Source of the DNA: CAYRES01 sp964423425
Lineage (GTDB): Bacteria > Actinomycetota > Thermoleophilia > RBG-16-64-13
NCBI GenBank assembly: GCA_964423425.1
Contig: CAYRES010000003.1
Coordinates: forward strand, 181,263 to 245,262
Reading direction: 5' to 3'
Length of the DNA: 64,000 nucleotides
A program made the position numbers and the translations under genes. This document shows, piece after piece, positions 1 to 9,500 of this stretch. Position 1 is the stretch's first letter. The number at the start of each line of letters is the position of its first letter. The notes beneath the pieces are model-generated. The model saw only the letters and a program-made list of their open reading frames with translations, did not search any database and had not been told where the DNA came from.

Positions 1-224
1 TCGGCAGCTTGACGATCCTCGAGTTCCGCGAGCCGGGCCGCGTTGGTCTCAGTGGGAAGAATGAGCCGGTCATACACGTAGGGAGCACCGAAATACACAC
101 CTACACCCAGGCCGCCCAGAATCACGAGGACGATCAGTATGGTGACGAGTACGCGGAGACCACCTCCGTATGCGCGTTCCGCCCGCAGGGGGGGAGTCTC
201 ATTCGCACTGGGCTCGGCGCTCAT
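1..224 (-). CDS. single-span membrane protein, partial (3' end off window)
   Basis: The ATG at 224 overlaps the stop of the upstream gene as ATGA and has a GGAGGAA ribosome site 7-10 bases upstream, so the start is well supported. The 74 visible codons give a short charged N-terminus, one hydrophobic segment (about residues 24-46, rich in Leu, Val, Ile and Gly) and then the beginning of a charged helical stretch. The layout of one membrane span followed by a coiled coil mirrors the C-terminal half of the preceding gene, so the two products may act together at the membrane. The function is not recognised and the C-terminus is missing. Confidence 0.7.
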   Translation of the reverse strand, partial: MSAEPSANETPPLRAERAYGGGLRVLVTILIVLVILGGLGVGVYFGAPYVYDRLILPTETNAARLAELEDRQAA

Positions 225-1213
225 TCTATTCCTCCTTCGCCGTCGAACAGACCGGAAATCAGGTTGCGTAGTTCACGTAAGAAATCCTCGAACCGCTGGG
301 TGCGCTCCTCCTGCTCGTCGGCTTGAGCTCTCACCTCGGCCAGATCGGCCTCGAGCAGACGCTGCCCATCCTCCAGCACCACGGTCCGCTCGCCGAGGGT
401 CTCCAGTGTATCCACCCGCGCTCGGAGTCCGTCGACGTCTTGGCGCAGGTTCTCCACTTGGGTGGAAATGGCCGTCACCTCACGTTCGAGGCTGCGGTAT
501 TGCGACCCGGTGGCGAACTTGAGGCTGCCGTTGATAGTCCCCAGGACGGCCAACGCGAGGGCCAAGGTGATGATCAAGGTGATGAGACTACTGGCAAGCA
601 CAGTACCGAATACACCACGGGTGCGGGTGGAGTGCTCGACTTTGTCGGGTATACTCTTCACGGCGTCGCGGGCAGCCCGTCCCCCTCTGCCCACGGTGTC
701 ACCTACCGCGGAGAACCCGTCTTTGATGCCGTCGCGGGCCGCCTCCCCCGTCTTGGAAAGCGTGCTCCCCACGGCTGTTCCCATCCCCGCCACTCGCTCC
801 GCGAAACCCCTATTGTCTGCTCCCCCCACCTCCGGACCCGCGGCCCCCACAGATTCTTCCGTTGGCGGCGTGAGGAGCGTCTCCGGCTCCTCCGGGGCTG
901 CAGCGGTCGCCTCCGCTTCTTCGGGGGCCGGGGCGCCCGGTTCAGCTCCGGCGGCCCCCTCCGTCTCTACAGGCTCCCCGGCTTCTGGGGCCTCGCCCGC
1001 CTCGGCAGCCCGAAGCGGTGTATGCCCTTCCGCTACCTCGATCCTCTCCAGCCTCTTGGCGCTGAAGCCGCGCACGGCGAGCAGATCATCAACGGACGAG
1101 AAGGGTCGGGCTTCGACGATCTTCGCCGCCAAGGCAGGACCGATGCCCCGCACCTCCCGCAACTCCTCGGGAGTTCCCTCATTGAGTAACTGCAGTATTT
1201 CACGATCTTCCAT
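221..1213 (-). CDS. helix-hairpin-helix membrane protein with C-terminal coiled coil
   Basis: The 330-residue product starts with a helix-hairpin-helix module of the ComEA type (about residues 1-62, with VRGIGPALAAKI as first hairpin and VRGFSAKRLERI as second). A long Ala/Glu/Pro-rich linker follows (65-130), then a segment with amphipathic repeats, one membrane span (about 205-230) and a coiled coil to the C-terminus. HhH modules usually bind DNA non-specifically or mediate protein contacts. Here the module would sit on the cytoplasmic side of a membrane-anchored coiled-coil protein. It is translationally coupled to the downstream membrane protein by an ATGA overlap. Not ComEA itself, which has the opposite order of membrane span and HhH; function unknown. 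Confidence 0.8.
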   Translation of the reverse strand: MEDREILQLLNEGTPEELREVRGIGPALAAKIVEARPFSSVDDLLAVRGFSAKRLERIEVAEGHTPLRAAEAGEAPEAGEPVETEGAAGAEPGAPAPEEAEATAAAPEEPETLLTPPTEESVGAAGPEVGGADNRGFAERVAGMGTAVGSTLSKTGEAARDGIKDGFSAVGDTVGRGGRAARDAVKSIPDKVEHSTRTRGVFGTVLASSLITLIITLALALAVLGTINGSLKFATGSQYRSLEREVTAISTQVENLRQDVDGLRARVDTLETLGERTVVLEDGQRLLEADLAEVRAQADEQEERTQRFEDFLRELRNLISGLFDGEGGIE

Positions 1214-1370
1214 GGCTCACTCCGCGCCTTAGAACCTGCATGAGGAACTCCTTCATCCAGCACCGGTGGAACGGACAACGCCTCAAGACACCGGCCAGAA
1301 TATGGGTCAGAAACCTTGTACCCTCACAACCCACCCGTCAACCGGCAGGGCGCCAACGCCCGGACAGGAG

Positions 1371-2765
1371 TCACTTCCTGCCGAAATATAGGAGCCCCAC
1401 CGCCATCCACACCCCCATGAGCACCACGCAGACGATGAGTGACGGAATCGGACCGAAGGCGGCGATCACCGGCACCGAAAGCGCCGTCGCCACTCCTCCT
1501 CCCACCAGCGGTTCGAACAGCAACTGCTTGTAGCCGAACGCCTCGAAGGCCGGACTCTGATATCGCGGGTCCACGATACGCATGAGCAGCAACCCGGTGG
1601 CGGTCATACCGAGTGATTGGCCGAGATCACCGACGGCACGCTCAAACCAGTAGTCGGGGATCATCCGCCGGGCCAAGAACACAAAGGAGGCAACACTCCA
1701 GGCGATGCCCACACCCACGAGAATCACGAGCGGAGCCCAGTTGTCGGCGAGCGCCCCCAAGCTCAGAGTGCCCACCGCCGAGAGGATGAGGAAGTCGAGA
1801 GCCACCCCCTGCGCCCGGGTGATCAACTGGCGGTCGAGAGGCAAGGACGGCGCGAACCGGGAGTGGAGCTTCTGCACGATGACCCCGCCGATCATGGCGA
1901 AGGGAAAGAGGGGGATGAGACCCACGAGCTCCGGGACACCGAGGGGAAGGAGTGTCACCGACTCGATCCACACCAGGGCCCGAAGGAGAGCATAGCCCAC
2001 GCCGATGGCCGCCCCCATGTAGGCCAGATGGAAGCTGAGCGGCTCGATGGACTCGAACTGCACGAGCGACCGGCGCTCCTCCCCACTCTGACGCTCTTCC
2101 AGGCTGTCGTCGAGCGCTTCGAGCTTCTCCGCCTCGTCACGAACCCGGTCCTTCGAAGTCACGAAGCGCGTAACCCCACGGCGGATGCCCCAGTTGATGA
2201 GCACCATGCCCACCACGACCCCCGCGATGACCCCCACGGTGGCCACCGCCAAGGCCAGATCCTGACCCTCAGCCCAACCCACCGCTTCGAAGGTGGGGCC
2301 GAGACCGGCGGCCGTACCGTGGCCGCCCTCGAAACCGATCTCCAGGAGCGCACCGAACATGGGAGGCACCCCGAACGCGGGGGAGAGAAACACCAGGGTG
2401 AGACCTATGCCGATGACATACTGCCCCCAGGCCACGGTCTGGCCGAAGGCGGCCTGCGGACCGGCGAGATGCCAGATGGTGCGCAGCCCGGGGATGTCTT
2501 TGCCGAGAAACAGGCCGGCGAACACCAGGTTGATGAGATAGCCTGGCAGCTGCCGCCATATCTCCACCATCCCCTCGCTGAAGAGCCCTTGGGGAAGACC
2601 GGGCACCACCCGCCCCAGAACCTCAGGCCCGAGGAGCAGGATGACCACACCGCCAAGCACCGAGCTCGGTATGAAGTAACGCCGAAAGAAGGGCACCGTG
2701 CGCCTGAGCGCCTTCCCCACGATAAGCGCTACCCCAAGCCCCACGAGGGCAAGCACGGCATTCAC
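1371..2765 (-). CDS. sodium/glutamate symporter family (GltS-like) transporter
   Basis: A polytopic membrane protein of 464 residues resembling the GltS sodium:glutamate symporter family. It has an N-terminal hydrophobic pair, a glycine-rich re-entrant-like segment with GFEGGHGTAAGLGP (GltS proteins carry a GGHGTA motif here), a charged central loop (about 225-255), and a second half that repeats the helix pattern. Length is slightly above E. coli GltS (about 400) because of the central loop. The GTG start at 2765 overlaps the nuclease stop as GTGA and has GGAGAG upstream; extending further upstream would overlap the nuclease gene by about 150 bases. Substrate is likely an acidic amino acid or related carboxylate, but specificity cannot be read from sequence. 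Confidence 0.82.
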   Translation of the reverse strand: MNAVLALVGLGVALIVGKALRRTVPFFRRYFIPSSVLGGVVILLLGPEVLGRVVPGLPQGLFSEGMVEIWRQLPGYLINLVFAGLFLGKDIPGLRTIWHLAGPQAAFGQTVAWGQYVIGIGLTLVFLSPAFGVPPMFGALLEIGFEGGHGTAAGLGPTFEAVGWAEGQDLALAVATVGVIAGVVVGMVLINWGIRRGVTRFVTSKDRVRDEAEKLEALDDSLEERQSGEERRSLVQFESIEPLSFHLAYMGAAIGVGYALLRALVWIESVTLLPLGVPELVGLIPLFPFAMIGGVIVQKLHSRFAPSLPLDRQLITRAQGVALDFLILSAVGTLSLGALADNWAPLVILVGVGIAWSVASFVFLARRMIPDYWFERAVGDLGQSLGMTATGLLLMRIVDPRYQSPAFEAFGYKQLLFEPLVGGGVATALSVPVIAAFGPIPSLIVCVVLMGVWMAVGLLYFGRK

Positions 2766-3421
2766 GATCCCTCTCCTTCCCAGAGTCCGAGGCCCTCGAT
2801 GCGCGCCCTCGACTGCGCCTCCACGAATGCCTCCGTACGCCGCACGTTGGGAGGCACTGTCAACACGGTCGCGTACCCCTCCCGCACGAGGCGCAGATTC
2901 ACCATGTCGGCCCCGGCCCACACGTAGGCCAGCAGGCGCCCGTGCCGGTCTCGTTGCTCCACGTCGAATTCCAGACGTACCGTCCGGCCCTCGAGAAGTT
3001 CCGCGTTCCTCTGCGCCGCCTCCTCGGCGAGGGGCTGAGCCGGCCTGCCGTCACGAGCCAACTCCGGCGTGTCTATCCCGATGTAGCGTACCCGCTCACG
3101 CCGGCGATCGGGCATGCGCACCACTATCGTGTCACCGTCGACCACGCGCTCGAGTGTCACGCGGATGAGCCTTGAAGGGTCCACCCCGACAGGCACATCC
3201 CCCTCAGAGGAGGGCTGCGCGCCACCGGCAGCGCAACCCGCGACACACAGAGCCGAGACGGCCGCAACCAGCGCGAGGAACGCCACGGCCCACGCCCAAT
3301 GACGGACGGGTTCAAGCCGGCGGCGGACACGAACGCCGCTGGGCCCATGCCTCACCACGCCCGGCTCCTCATGGGCGGCTGCGGGCAACTCCTCACGTGC
3401 GGCTGCGGGCGGCCTCCGCAC
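2762..3421 (-). CDS. lipoprotein thermonuclease (SNase family)
   Basis: An exported staphylococcal nuclease-type enzyme. A basic N-terminus and hydrophobic segment end in a lipobox (CVAGC), so the mature protein is probably a surface lipoprotein. The SNase fold begins near residue 85. Catalytic landmarks are visible: VVDGDTI (calcium-binding Asp), RYIGIDTPE (catalytic Arg and Glu) and DRHGRLLAYVW (second catalytic Arg). The enzyme should cleave DNA and RNA outside the cell, for nutrient scavenging or biofilm turnover. The start is uncertain: GTG at 3421 lies 4 bases after the osmC stop, without a clear ribosome site, and a later start is possible. The stop overlaps the downstream symporter gene. 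Confidence 0.85.
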   Translation of the reverse strand: MRRPPAAAREELPAAAHEEPGVVRHGPSGVRVRRRLEPVRHWAWAVAFLALVAAVSALCVAGCAAGGAQPSSEGDVPVGVDPSRLIRVTLERVVDGDTIVVRMPDRRRERVRYIGIDTPELARDGRPAQPLAEEAAQRNAELLEGRTVRLEFDVEQRDRHGRLLAYVWAGADMVNLRLVREGYATVLTVPPNVRRTEAFVEAQSRARIEGLGLWEGEGS

Positions 3422-3424
3422 AGC

Positions 3425-3865
3425 CTACACAGAACGGGCGGACAGCGTGATCTCGACGTTTCCCTTGAGCGCCCGCGACACGGGACACCCCTCTTTGGCG
3501 GCGCGCGCAGCCTCGCGGAAGCCCTCGAGATCGAGTGCCGGCACATCTCCCAGCACCTCGAGAGCCATGCTCGTGATGGTCGGCACGCCTTCGACCAGGT
3601 CAAAGGTGCAGGTGGCACCGACATTCAGCACGGCCGGAGGTGTCCCTGCTTCCGTCAGCCCATGCGCGAGTGCCATGGAGAAGCAACTCGCGTGCGCGGC
3701 CGCAATCAACTCCTCCGGGCTCGTCTTCCCCTCTGACCTTTCCGACCGGGAGGCCCACGTCACCGGAAAGCTGGGCAGGGCACCGCTCTTCATCTCGACC
3801 TGCCCCGAACCGCGGGCCAGATCGCCCTTCCAGACCACTGCCGCCGTTCTCACCGCCATGGCCAT
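3425..3865 (-). CDS. osmC: OsmC/Ohr family peroxiredoxin
   Basis: A 146-residue OsmC-family protein that reduces organic or fatty-acid hydroperoxides using a reactive cysteine pair. The two cysteines are seen in HASCFSMAL and GCPVSRAL, and the SPEELIAAAHASC helix is typical of OsmC rather than Ohr. The ATG at 3865 is preferred because GGAGG lies 8 bases upstream; a GTG at 3874 is inside that ribosome site. It is the first gene of a minus-strand run with the nuclease and symporter and is divergent from the transporter at 4087. Confidence 0.9.
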   Translation of the reverse strand: MAMAVRTAAVVWKGDLARGSGQVEMKSGALPSFPVTWASRSERSEGKTSPEELIAAAHASCFSMALAHGLTEAGTPPAVLNVGATCTFDLVEGVPTITSMALEVLGDVPALDLEGFREAARAAKEGCPVSRALKGNVEITLSARSV

Positions 3866-4086
3866 ACCGACCACCTCCGTTCCTCTCTTACATCCTCCTC
3901 AGCGCCCCCGGGCTTGAGCGTTGCCGGGTTGGGGCGCCACAGAGCGCCAACGTCGCCGCCTGAACCCCGCTCAATTGCGAAGAAGACCCCGCGCCACGCC
4001 GGGAACGCGCTTTCCCTTCTACTACCCTCCCTCGCCGCTTCCGATGTATGCTCCCTTGCATCGGGGGCAGACGGTAGGGGGGACGT

Positions 4087-5778
4087 ATGGCTGAACAAGA
4101 GAGGGGAACACCTTCAGGGGCGCTTCCGGAGACGGTCACCGGGCCGGAGGCGGCCGAGACCGCAGTGCCGGGATCAGTGCCGGAGCTGGGCACGGCAGCG
4201 GTGCCGGAGACGGCGCCGACAGCGGTCCAAGGACCCCTGCGGGGGGGCATGATCCTGGCCACTCTCATCATCTCGGCCGCCGTCGCCAACATCAACATGG
4301 CGGTGGCCAACGTGGCCCTCCCCTCCATCGGCCAAGCTCTCGGCTCCTCCCAGGCCGTGCTCAACATGGTGGCGGTGGGCTTCACCCTGGGACTTGCCGC
4401 CTCCGTACTCTACCTGGGTGCACTCGCCGACCGGTTCGGCCGTCGGCTCATGCTCCTGGCCGGCCTCGGGCTGTCTATCCCGGCGGCAGCACTCGCCACG
4501 TGGGCCCCCACCATCGAGGTACTCATCGTCGCGCGCATCATAGGCGGATTGGCGGCCGGCATGGCCTTCCCCACCACTCTCTCGCTGGTGACCGCCCTCT
4601 TCCGCGGAGCCCGGCAGGTGTCGGCGATCGCGCTCTGGTCGGGCATAGGGGCAGGGGCCTCATCATTGGGGCCCGTGGCGGTGGGCGCGCTGCTCACCAG
4701 GTTCTGGTGGGGCTCGGCCTTCGCCATCACCATACCCTTGGCCGTGGTCGCCTTGGTGCTCAGTCTGATCTACGTACCGCGACGGGCGGGCGAGTCCGAC
4801 CAACCCGTGGACCACGTGGGCGGCTTCGTCTCGGTGCTACTCGTAGGCTCAGTGGTACTCGCCATCAATCTGGCCCCGATCCCCGGTAACCGCAGCACCA
4901 CCCTCATCATGGCGGGCTTGGCCGTCTTCGCCATGGTCGGGTTCATCGTACGGCAGCGCCGGGCGCCCAATCCCTTGTTCGACCTCAAGGTGGCCCGCCG
5001 GCGCATATTCTGGGTGGCCGCACTCGCCGGCATCATCGCCTTCGGCGCCCTCATGGGCGCCTTGTTCATCGGGCAGCAGTTCCTGCAGGACGTGCTCGGC
5101 TACTCCGCCCTCCACGCCGGCCTCGCCATCCTGCCTTCCGCCCTCCTCATGATCGCAGTGTCCCCCCTCGCCGCCCGGGTCATCCGCACCCGTGGATCGA
5201 AGACGGCGCTTCTGGCCGGTTTCAGCCTTCTCGCAGCGGGTTTTGTGGCCATGCTCTTCTGGAGGGAAGGGGTGGGCTACCTGCATGTGGGCATCGCCTA
5301 TGCACTCATCGGCGCTGGGGTGGGGATGGGAGGAGCTCCCGCTTCCCGGTCGGTGATGGGCTCAGTGCCCGTGAGCCGGGCAGGCATGGGCTCGGCCACC
5401 ACCGACCTGCAACGAGACTTGGGCGGCGCCGTCATGCAATCGGTGCTCGGTGCACTCCTGAGCATCCGCTACGCCACCTTCTTCACGGGGGCCTTCTCCG
5501 AACTTCCACCCGAGAGACAGCAAGACTTGAGCGAACAGACCGCGGCCATGCTCAAGAGTTCCTTCGGGGGAGCGGCGCACGTGGCGAAGCTCTATCCCGG
5601 AAATGCCGCTGAGATCATGGAGGCTGCAAGACAGGCCTTCACGCAGGGATCGAGGCTGGCCGTCGGCGTGGGGCTCGGGTTTCTGCTTCTCGGCCTTGCG
5701 ATCACCGCGGTCTACTTCCCGAACGCCGGCAAAGAGCACAACCTGAATGAAGCATACGAACGTGAGGATGCTCGATAA
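4087..5778 (+). CDS. MFS transporter, DHA2 (EmrB/QacA-like) family
   Basis: A 563-residue major facilitator with about 14 hydrophobic spans, the size and pattern of the DHA2 drug:proton antiporter family. The N-terminal 45 residues are Thr/Pro/Glu-rich and soluble. The loop 2-3 signature is seen as GALADRFGRRLMLLAGL, and the family motif C region follows in the fifth helix. The later GSATTDLQRDLGGAVMQSVLG stretch is also typical of DHA2 members. It probably exports drugs or amphiphilic metabolites by proton antiport. A G-rich ribosome site precedes ATG 4087. It is monocistronic or paired with the carbonic anhydrase about 100 bases downstream. Confidence 0.87.
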   Translation: MAEQERGTPSGALPETVTGPEAAETAVPGSVPELGTAAVPETAPTAVQGPLRGGMILATLIISAAVANINMAVANVALPSIGQALGSSQAVLNMVAVGFTLGLAASVLYLGALADRFGRRLMLLAGLGLSIPAAALATWAPTIEVLIVARIIGGLAAGMAFPTTLSLVTALFRGARQVSAIALWSGIGAGASSLGPVAVGALLTRFWWGSAFAITIPLAVVALVLSLIYVPRRAGESDQPVDHVGGFVSVLLVGSVVLAINLAPIPGNRSTTLIMAGLAVFAMVGFIVRQRRAPNPLFDLKVARRRIFWVAALAGIIAFGALMGALFIGQQFLQDVLGYSALHAGLAILPSALLMIAVSPLAARVIRTRGSKTALLAGFSLLAAGFVAMLFWREGVGYLHVGIAYALIGAGVGMGGAPASRSVMGSVPVSRAGMGSATTDLQRDLGGAVMQSVLGALLSIRYATFFTGAFSELPPERQQDLSEQTAAMLKSSFGGAAHVAKLYPGNAAEIMEAARQAFTQGSRLAVGVGLGFLLLGLAITAVYFPNAGKEHNLNEAYEREDAR

Positions 5779-5874
5779 GCTTGATAACCTGAGCGATGAC
5801 ACCCTGAGATGGAGCGGGCTCGGGCGGTTGATCACGGCCCCGTCTCGCCGGTACCCATGTGCAAGGAGAAAGGC

Positions 5875-6477
5875 ATGAGCGGACTGTCCAAAGAGAAGGC
5901 ATTCACAGCACTCAAAGAGGGCAATGCCCGTTTCGCCGGTTCTTCCCCCCGCCCCAAGGATTTCGGTGAGAAGGAGCGAGAAGCACTGGCAGCAGGGCAG
6001 TATCCCTTTGCGGCTGTGTTGGGATGCTCCGACTCTCGCATCCCACCGGAGCTCGTGTTCGATCAGGGCGTCGGCGACCTGTTCGTGGTAAGGGTGGCCG
6101 GCAATATCGCGAGTGCGGAGGCGGTCGGCAGCATTGAGTATGCAGTGGACCACCTGCGGGTGCCCCTTATCGTCGTCCTCGGCCACGAGAAGTGCGGAGC
6201 GGTCACTGCAGCCGCCTCGGGCGCCGAAGCCGCGGGGTCGGTATGCAGCATCGTGGATGCGCTCGGGCCCAGCCTCGAGGAGGCCAAGAAATGTGGCGCG
6301 ACCGGGGATGAGCTGGTAGAGGCCTGCGCGAACGAGAACGTGCACGCAGCCGCCGAGGCCCTGCGCCGGAGTCCGATCGTGGCTGCGGCGATCGACGCAG
6401 GCACCACCGGCGTGGTGGAAGGGAAGTACTGCTTGGAGTCGGGAGTGGTCGAGTGGCTGCGCGAGGACATCTCTTAG
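5875..6477 (+). CDS. beta-class carbonic anhydrase
   Basis: A 200-residue beta carbonic anhydrase that interconverts CO2 and bicarbonate. The zinc site is intact: CSDSR gives Cys, Asp and Arg of the dyad, and HEKCGAV gives the His and second Cys. The fold length matches the bacterial beta class. ATG 5875 is chosen for its AAGGAG ribosome site; an in-frame start 66 bases upstream adds residues not seen in the family. In a CO-oxidising, ferredoxin-linked metabolism it could help handle the CO2 produced by the CO dehydrogenase at 54 kb, but no operon links the two. Confidence 0.92.
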   Translation: MSGLSKEKAFTALKEGNARFAGSSPRPKDFGEKEREALAAGQYPFAAVLGCSDSRIPPELVFDQGVGDLFVVRVAGNIASAEAVGSIEYAVDHLRVPLIVVLGHEKCGAVTAAASGAEAAGSVCSIVDALGPSLEEAKKCGATGDELVEACANENVHAAAEALRRSPIVAAAIDAGTTGVVEGKYCLESGVVEWLREDIS

Positions 6478-6549
6478 GGAGGGCGACCGGCCTGCCCCAC
6501 CTTCTCCCAAAACCGGTGAAGCCCGCTGAACAGCAACCGATAGGGATGC

Positions 6550-9500
6550 ATGCACTGCCTCGACCTCTTCGCGCCTCCCGTCCGTGATTGGTTCACGAGC
6601 GAGTTCGGTTCACCCACCCGTGCCCAAGCGGAAGGGTGGCCGGCGATCGCCCGTGGTGAACACACGCTGATCCTCTCCCCCACGGGTTCGGGCAAGACCC
6701 TCGCCGCTTTCTTATCGGCCATCGACGGCATATACAGGCAGCTCAGCGCACAGACAGAGGCACAATCCGCCTCGTCCCCCGGGCACCGGGGCGCACCATC
6801 CGGCACGGAGACGACCCGGGGGGAGACCCCCGCTCACGAGCAGGGTATCCACCTCGTCTATGTATCGCCGCTCAAGGCGCTGAACAACGATATCCAACGC
6901 AACCTGCGGCGACCCCTCGCCGGTATCCGCACGCACGCAGAGCGGAAGGGACGGCCTTTCCCTGAGATCCGCACAGCGGTACGCTCCGGCGACACGCCCG
7001 GCCGGGACCGCCGGGCCATGATCAAGCATCCTCCCCACATTCTCATCACCACCCCCGAGTCGCTCTATCTCATGCTCACCGGTCCCCGCTCGAACGAACT
7101 CTTTCGCCCGGTGCAGACGCTCATCGTCGACGAGATACACACCCTGGCCGGCAACAAGCGAGGCGCCCACCTGGCCCTGACCCTGGAGCGGCTCGAGCAC
7201 GCCGCCGCCGCACCGGTGCAACGCATCGCGCTCTCAGCCACCATCCGCCCCTTGGAGGAGGTGGCCAGCTTCCTGGGAGGCGACCGGCCGGTCACCATCG
7301 TCGACGCCGGTCACGGCAAGCCCCTCGACCTCGAAGTGAGTACCGTGGTCCCCGATTTCCGCGACCTGCCCGGAGGCTCCATCTGGCCGGTGCTCATACC
7401 CCGGTTACTGCGCCTCATCGAAGAACACCGCACGACCCTCGTGTTTGCCAACAGCCGTCGCCTGGCGGAACGCACGGCCGACCGCTTGAACGAGCAGCGT
7501 AACGCTGAGGAGCGGGGAGAGGCCTCAGGGCTGGTGGAGCAGGGAGTGGCAAAGGGGATCGGATTCGCCGCCCTCGGCCGGGGACTCACCTCACAGCCCA
7601 TCCGGGCCCACCACGGCAGCATAGCCAAAGACACCCGTCTCGAGATGGAACGAGACCTCAAGGAGGGCCGTCTGCGGGCCATCGTCGGCACCTCCTCGCT
7701 CGAGCTGGGTATCGATATCGGTAGCGTCGACCTCGTGGCTCAGTTGCAATCCCCGAAGTCCGTCGCGCAGGGTCTGCAGCGGGTGGGCCGCTCGGGCCAC
7801 TTGGTGGGTCAGACCAGCAAGGGGCGCATCTTCCCCACGCACCGCGAGGACCTCATGGAAGCGGCAGCCGTGGCCGCCGGCATGAAGCGGGGGGAAGTGG
7901 AAGCCACTCACACCCCGGTGAACCCTCTCGACGTGCTCGCCCAGCAGATCGTGGCCATGGTGGCAGTGGAGGACTGGGGGGTGACTGACCTACTGGGTGT
8001 GATGCGTCGCTCCCATCCCTTCCGGAACCTCTCCGAGACGGCTCTCCGATCGGTTCTCGCCATGCTCTCCGGTCGCTATTCGGCGAAGGTCCACCGCGAG
8101 CTACGGCCACGTATCGCCTGGGACAGGACCCGTGACATTCTCACCGCCCTCCCCGGCTCCCGGCTTGCCGCCGTTTCCCATGCCGGTACCATCACCGACC
8201 GGGGAGCGTTCGGTGCGTACCTTCCCGATGGGCGCACACGCATCGGGGAACTCGACGAGGAGTTCGTGTTCGAGACCCGGGTCGGTGACACCTTCATGCT
8301 GGGAGCCCAGGTGTGGCGGGTCCTTGAAGTTACCGACGACAAGGTGCTTGTGGGTGAGGCCCCGGGCTCTCTGCCCCGGATGCCCTTCTGGCGGGGCGAT
8401 ATGCCCTGGCGTGCCTACGAGCTGGGGGTGAGGGCGGGGGCGTTCCGGCGCCGGACGGCGGCGACCGTGCGCGCTCTCAAGGAAGAACTGGGCCTGGATT
8501 CCCACCGGGAGCTTCGCTCCCACAAGGATCATCCCCGCGTCGCCGAGGAGCTTGCTCGGCTCCGAAGTGAGAATGCCCTCGACGACAATTCCGCCTGGCT
8601 GGTGTTCGACTACCTGGCCGGCCAGCTCGACCGGGGCGGGCAGGTGGCCGGCGACCGGACCGTGGTCGTCGAGCTGTTCGCCGACGCGTTGGGAGACCCA
8701 CGGCTGGTGGTGCACTCCTGTTTCGGGGGACGGGTGAATGGACCCTGGGGGCTCGCCCTCGCCGCTGCGCTGCGCGAGCACACGGGAGTCAACGTGGAGT
8801 ACCAGACCAACGACGACGGCATGCTGTTCCGCTTTCCTGAGAGTGACGCCGAGTTCCCTCTCGAGCTGGTGACGAGTATGACTGCAGTCGAGGCCCGCCG
8901 CCGCGTGCTGGCCGATCTACCCCACTCAGCCGTGTTCGGTGCCCAGTTCCGCCAGAACGCGGCGCGGGCACTGCTCCTGCCCGGTGTGGGCCCGGGGCGG
9001 CGGACACCCTTCTGGCTGCAGCGCCTACGAGCCCGTGACCTGCTGCAGACGGTGCGGCGTTTGCCGGATTTCCCTGTACTCGTGGAGACCTACCGCGACT
9101 GCCTCGAGGACGTCATGGACCTGCCTCATCTGGAGGAGGTGTTGGAGGGCATCGAGCGGGGCCGCATCACCATGGTGGCGGTTCGCCCAGAGACCCCCTC
9201 CCCGGTGGCCGAGAGCCTGCTGTTCGCCTTTCAAAGCATCTACACGTACGAGTGGGATTCCCCCAGAACTGAGCAGCGAGCCGGCCATCCGGCGGTTGAC
9301 ATGGACCTCCTGCAGGATGTCCTCCGCGAGGTCGATCTGGGTGGGCTCCTCCGTCCGGAAGCGATCGCCAAGACGCAGGCCGAACTCGACCACTCCCACC
9401 CCACGCGGAGAGCGCGAACCAAGGAGGAGCTGGCCCTCATCCTGGACGCTCTCGGCGATCTCACCCTGGAGGAGCTGGCGAGACGGGAAGCGGTGGACGG

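Noticed and set aside
1617..2927. 436-codon open frame opposite the GltS gene
   Set aside because: Antisense frame created by G+C-rich codon bias; no family match, while the opposite strand has clear transporter signatures.
5809..5874. Upstream start for carbonic anhydrase
   Set aside because: Extra residues do not resemble the family, and ATG 5875 has the good ribosome site.
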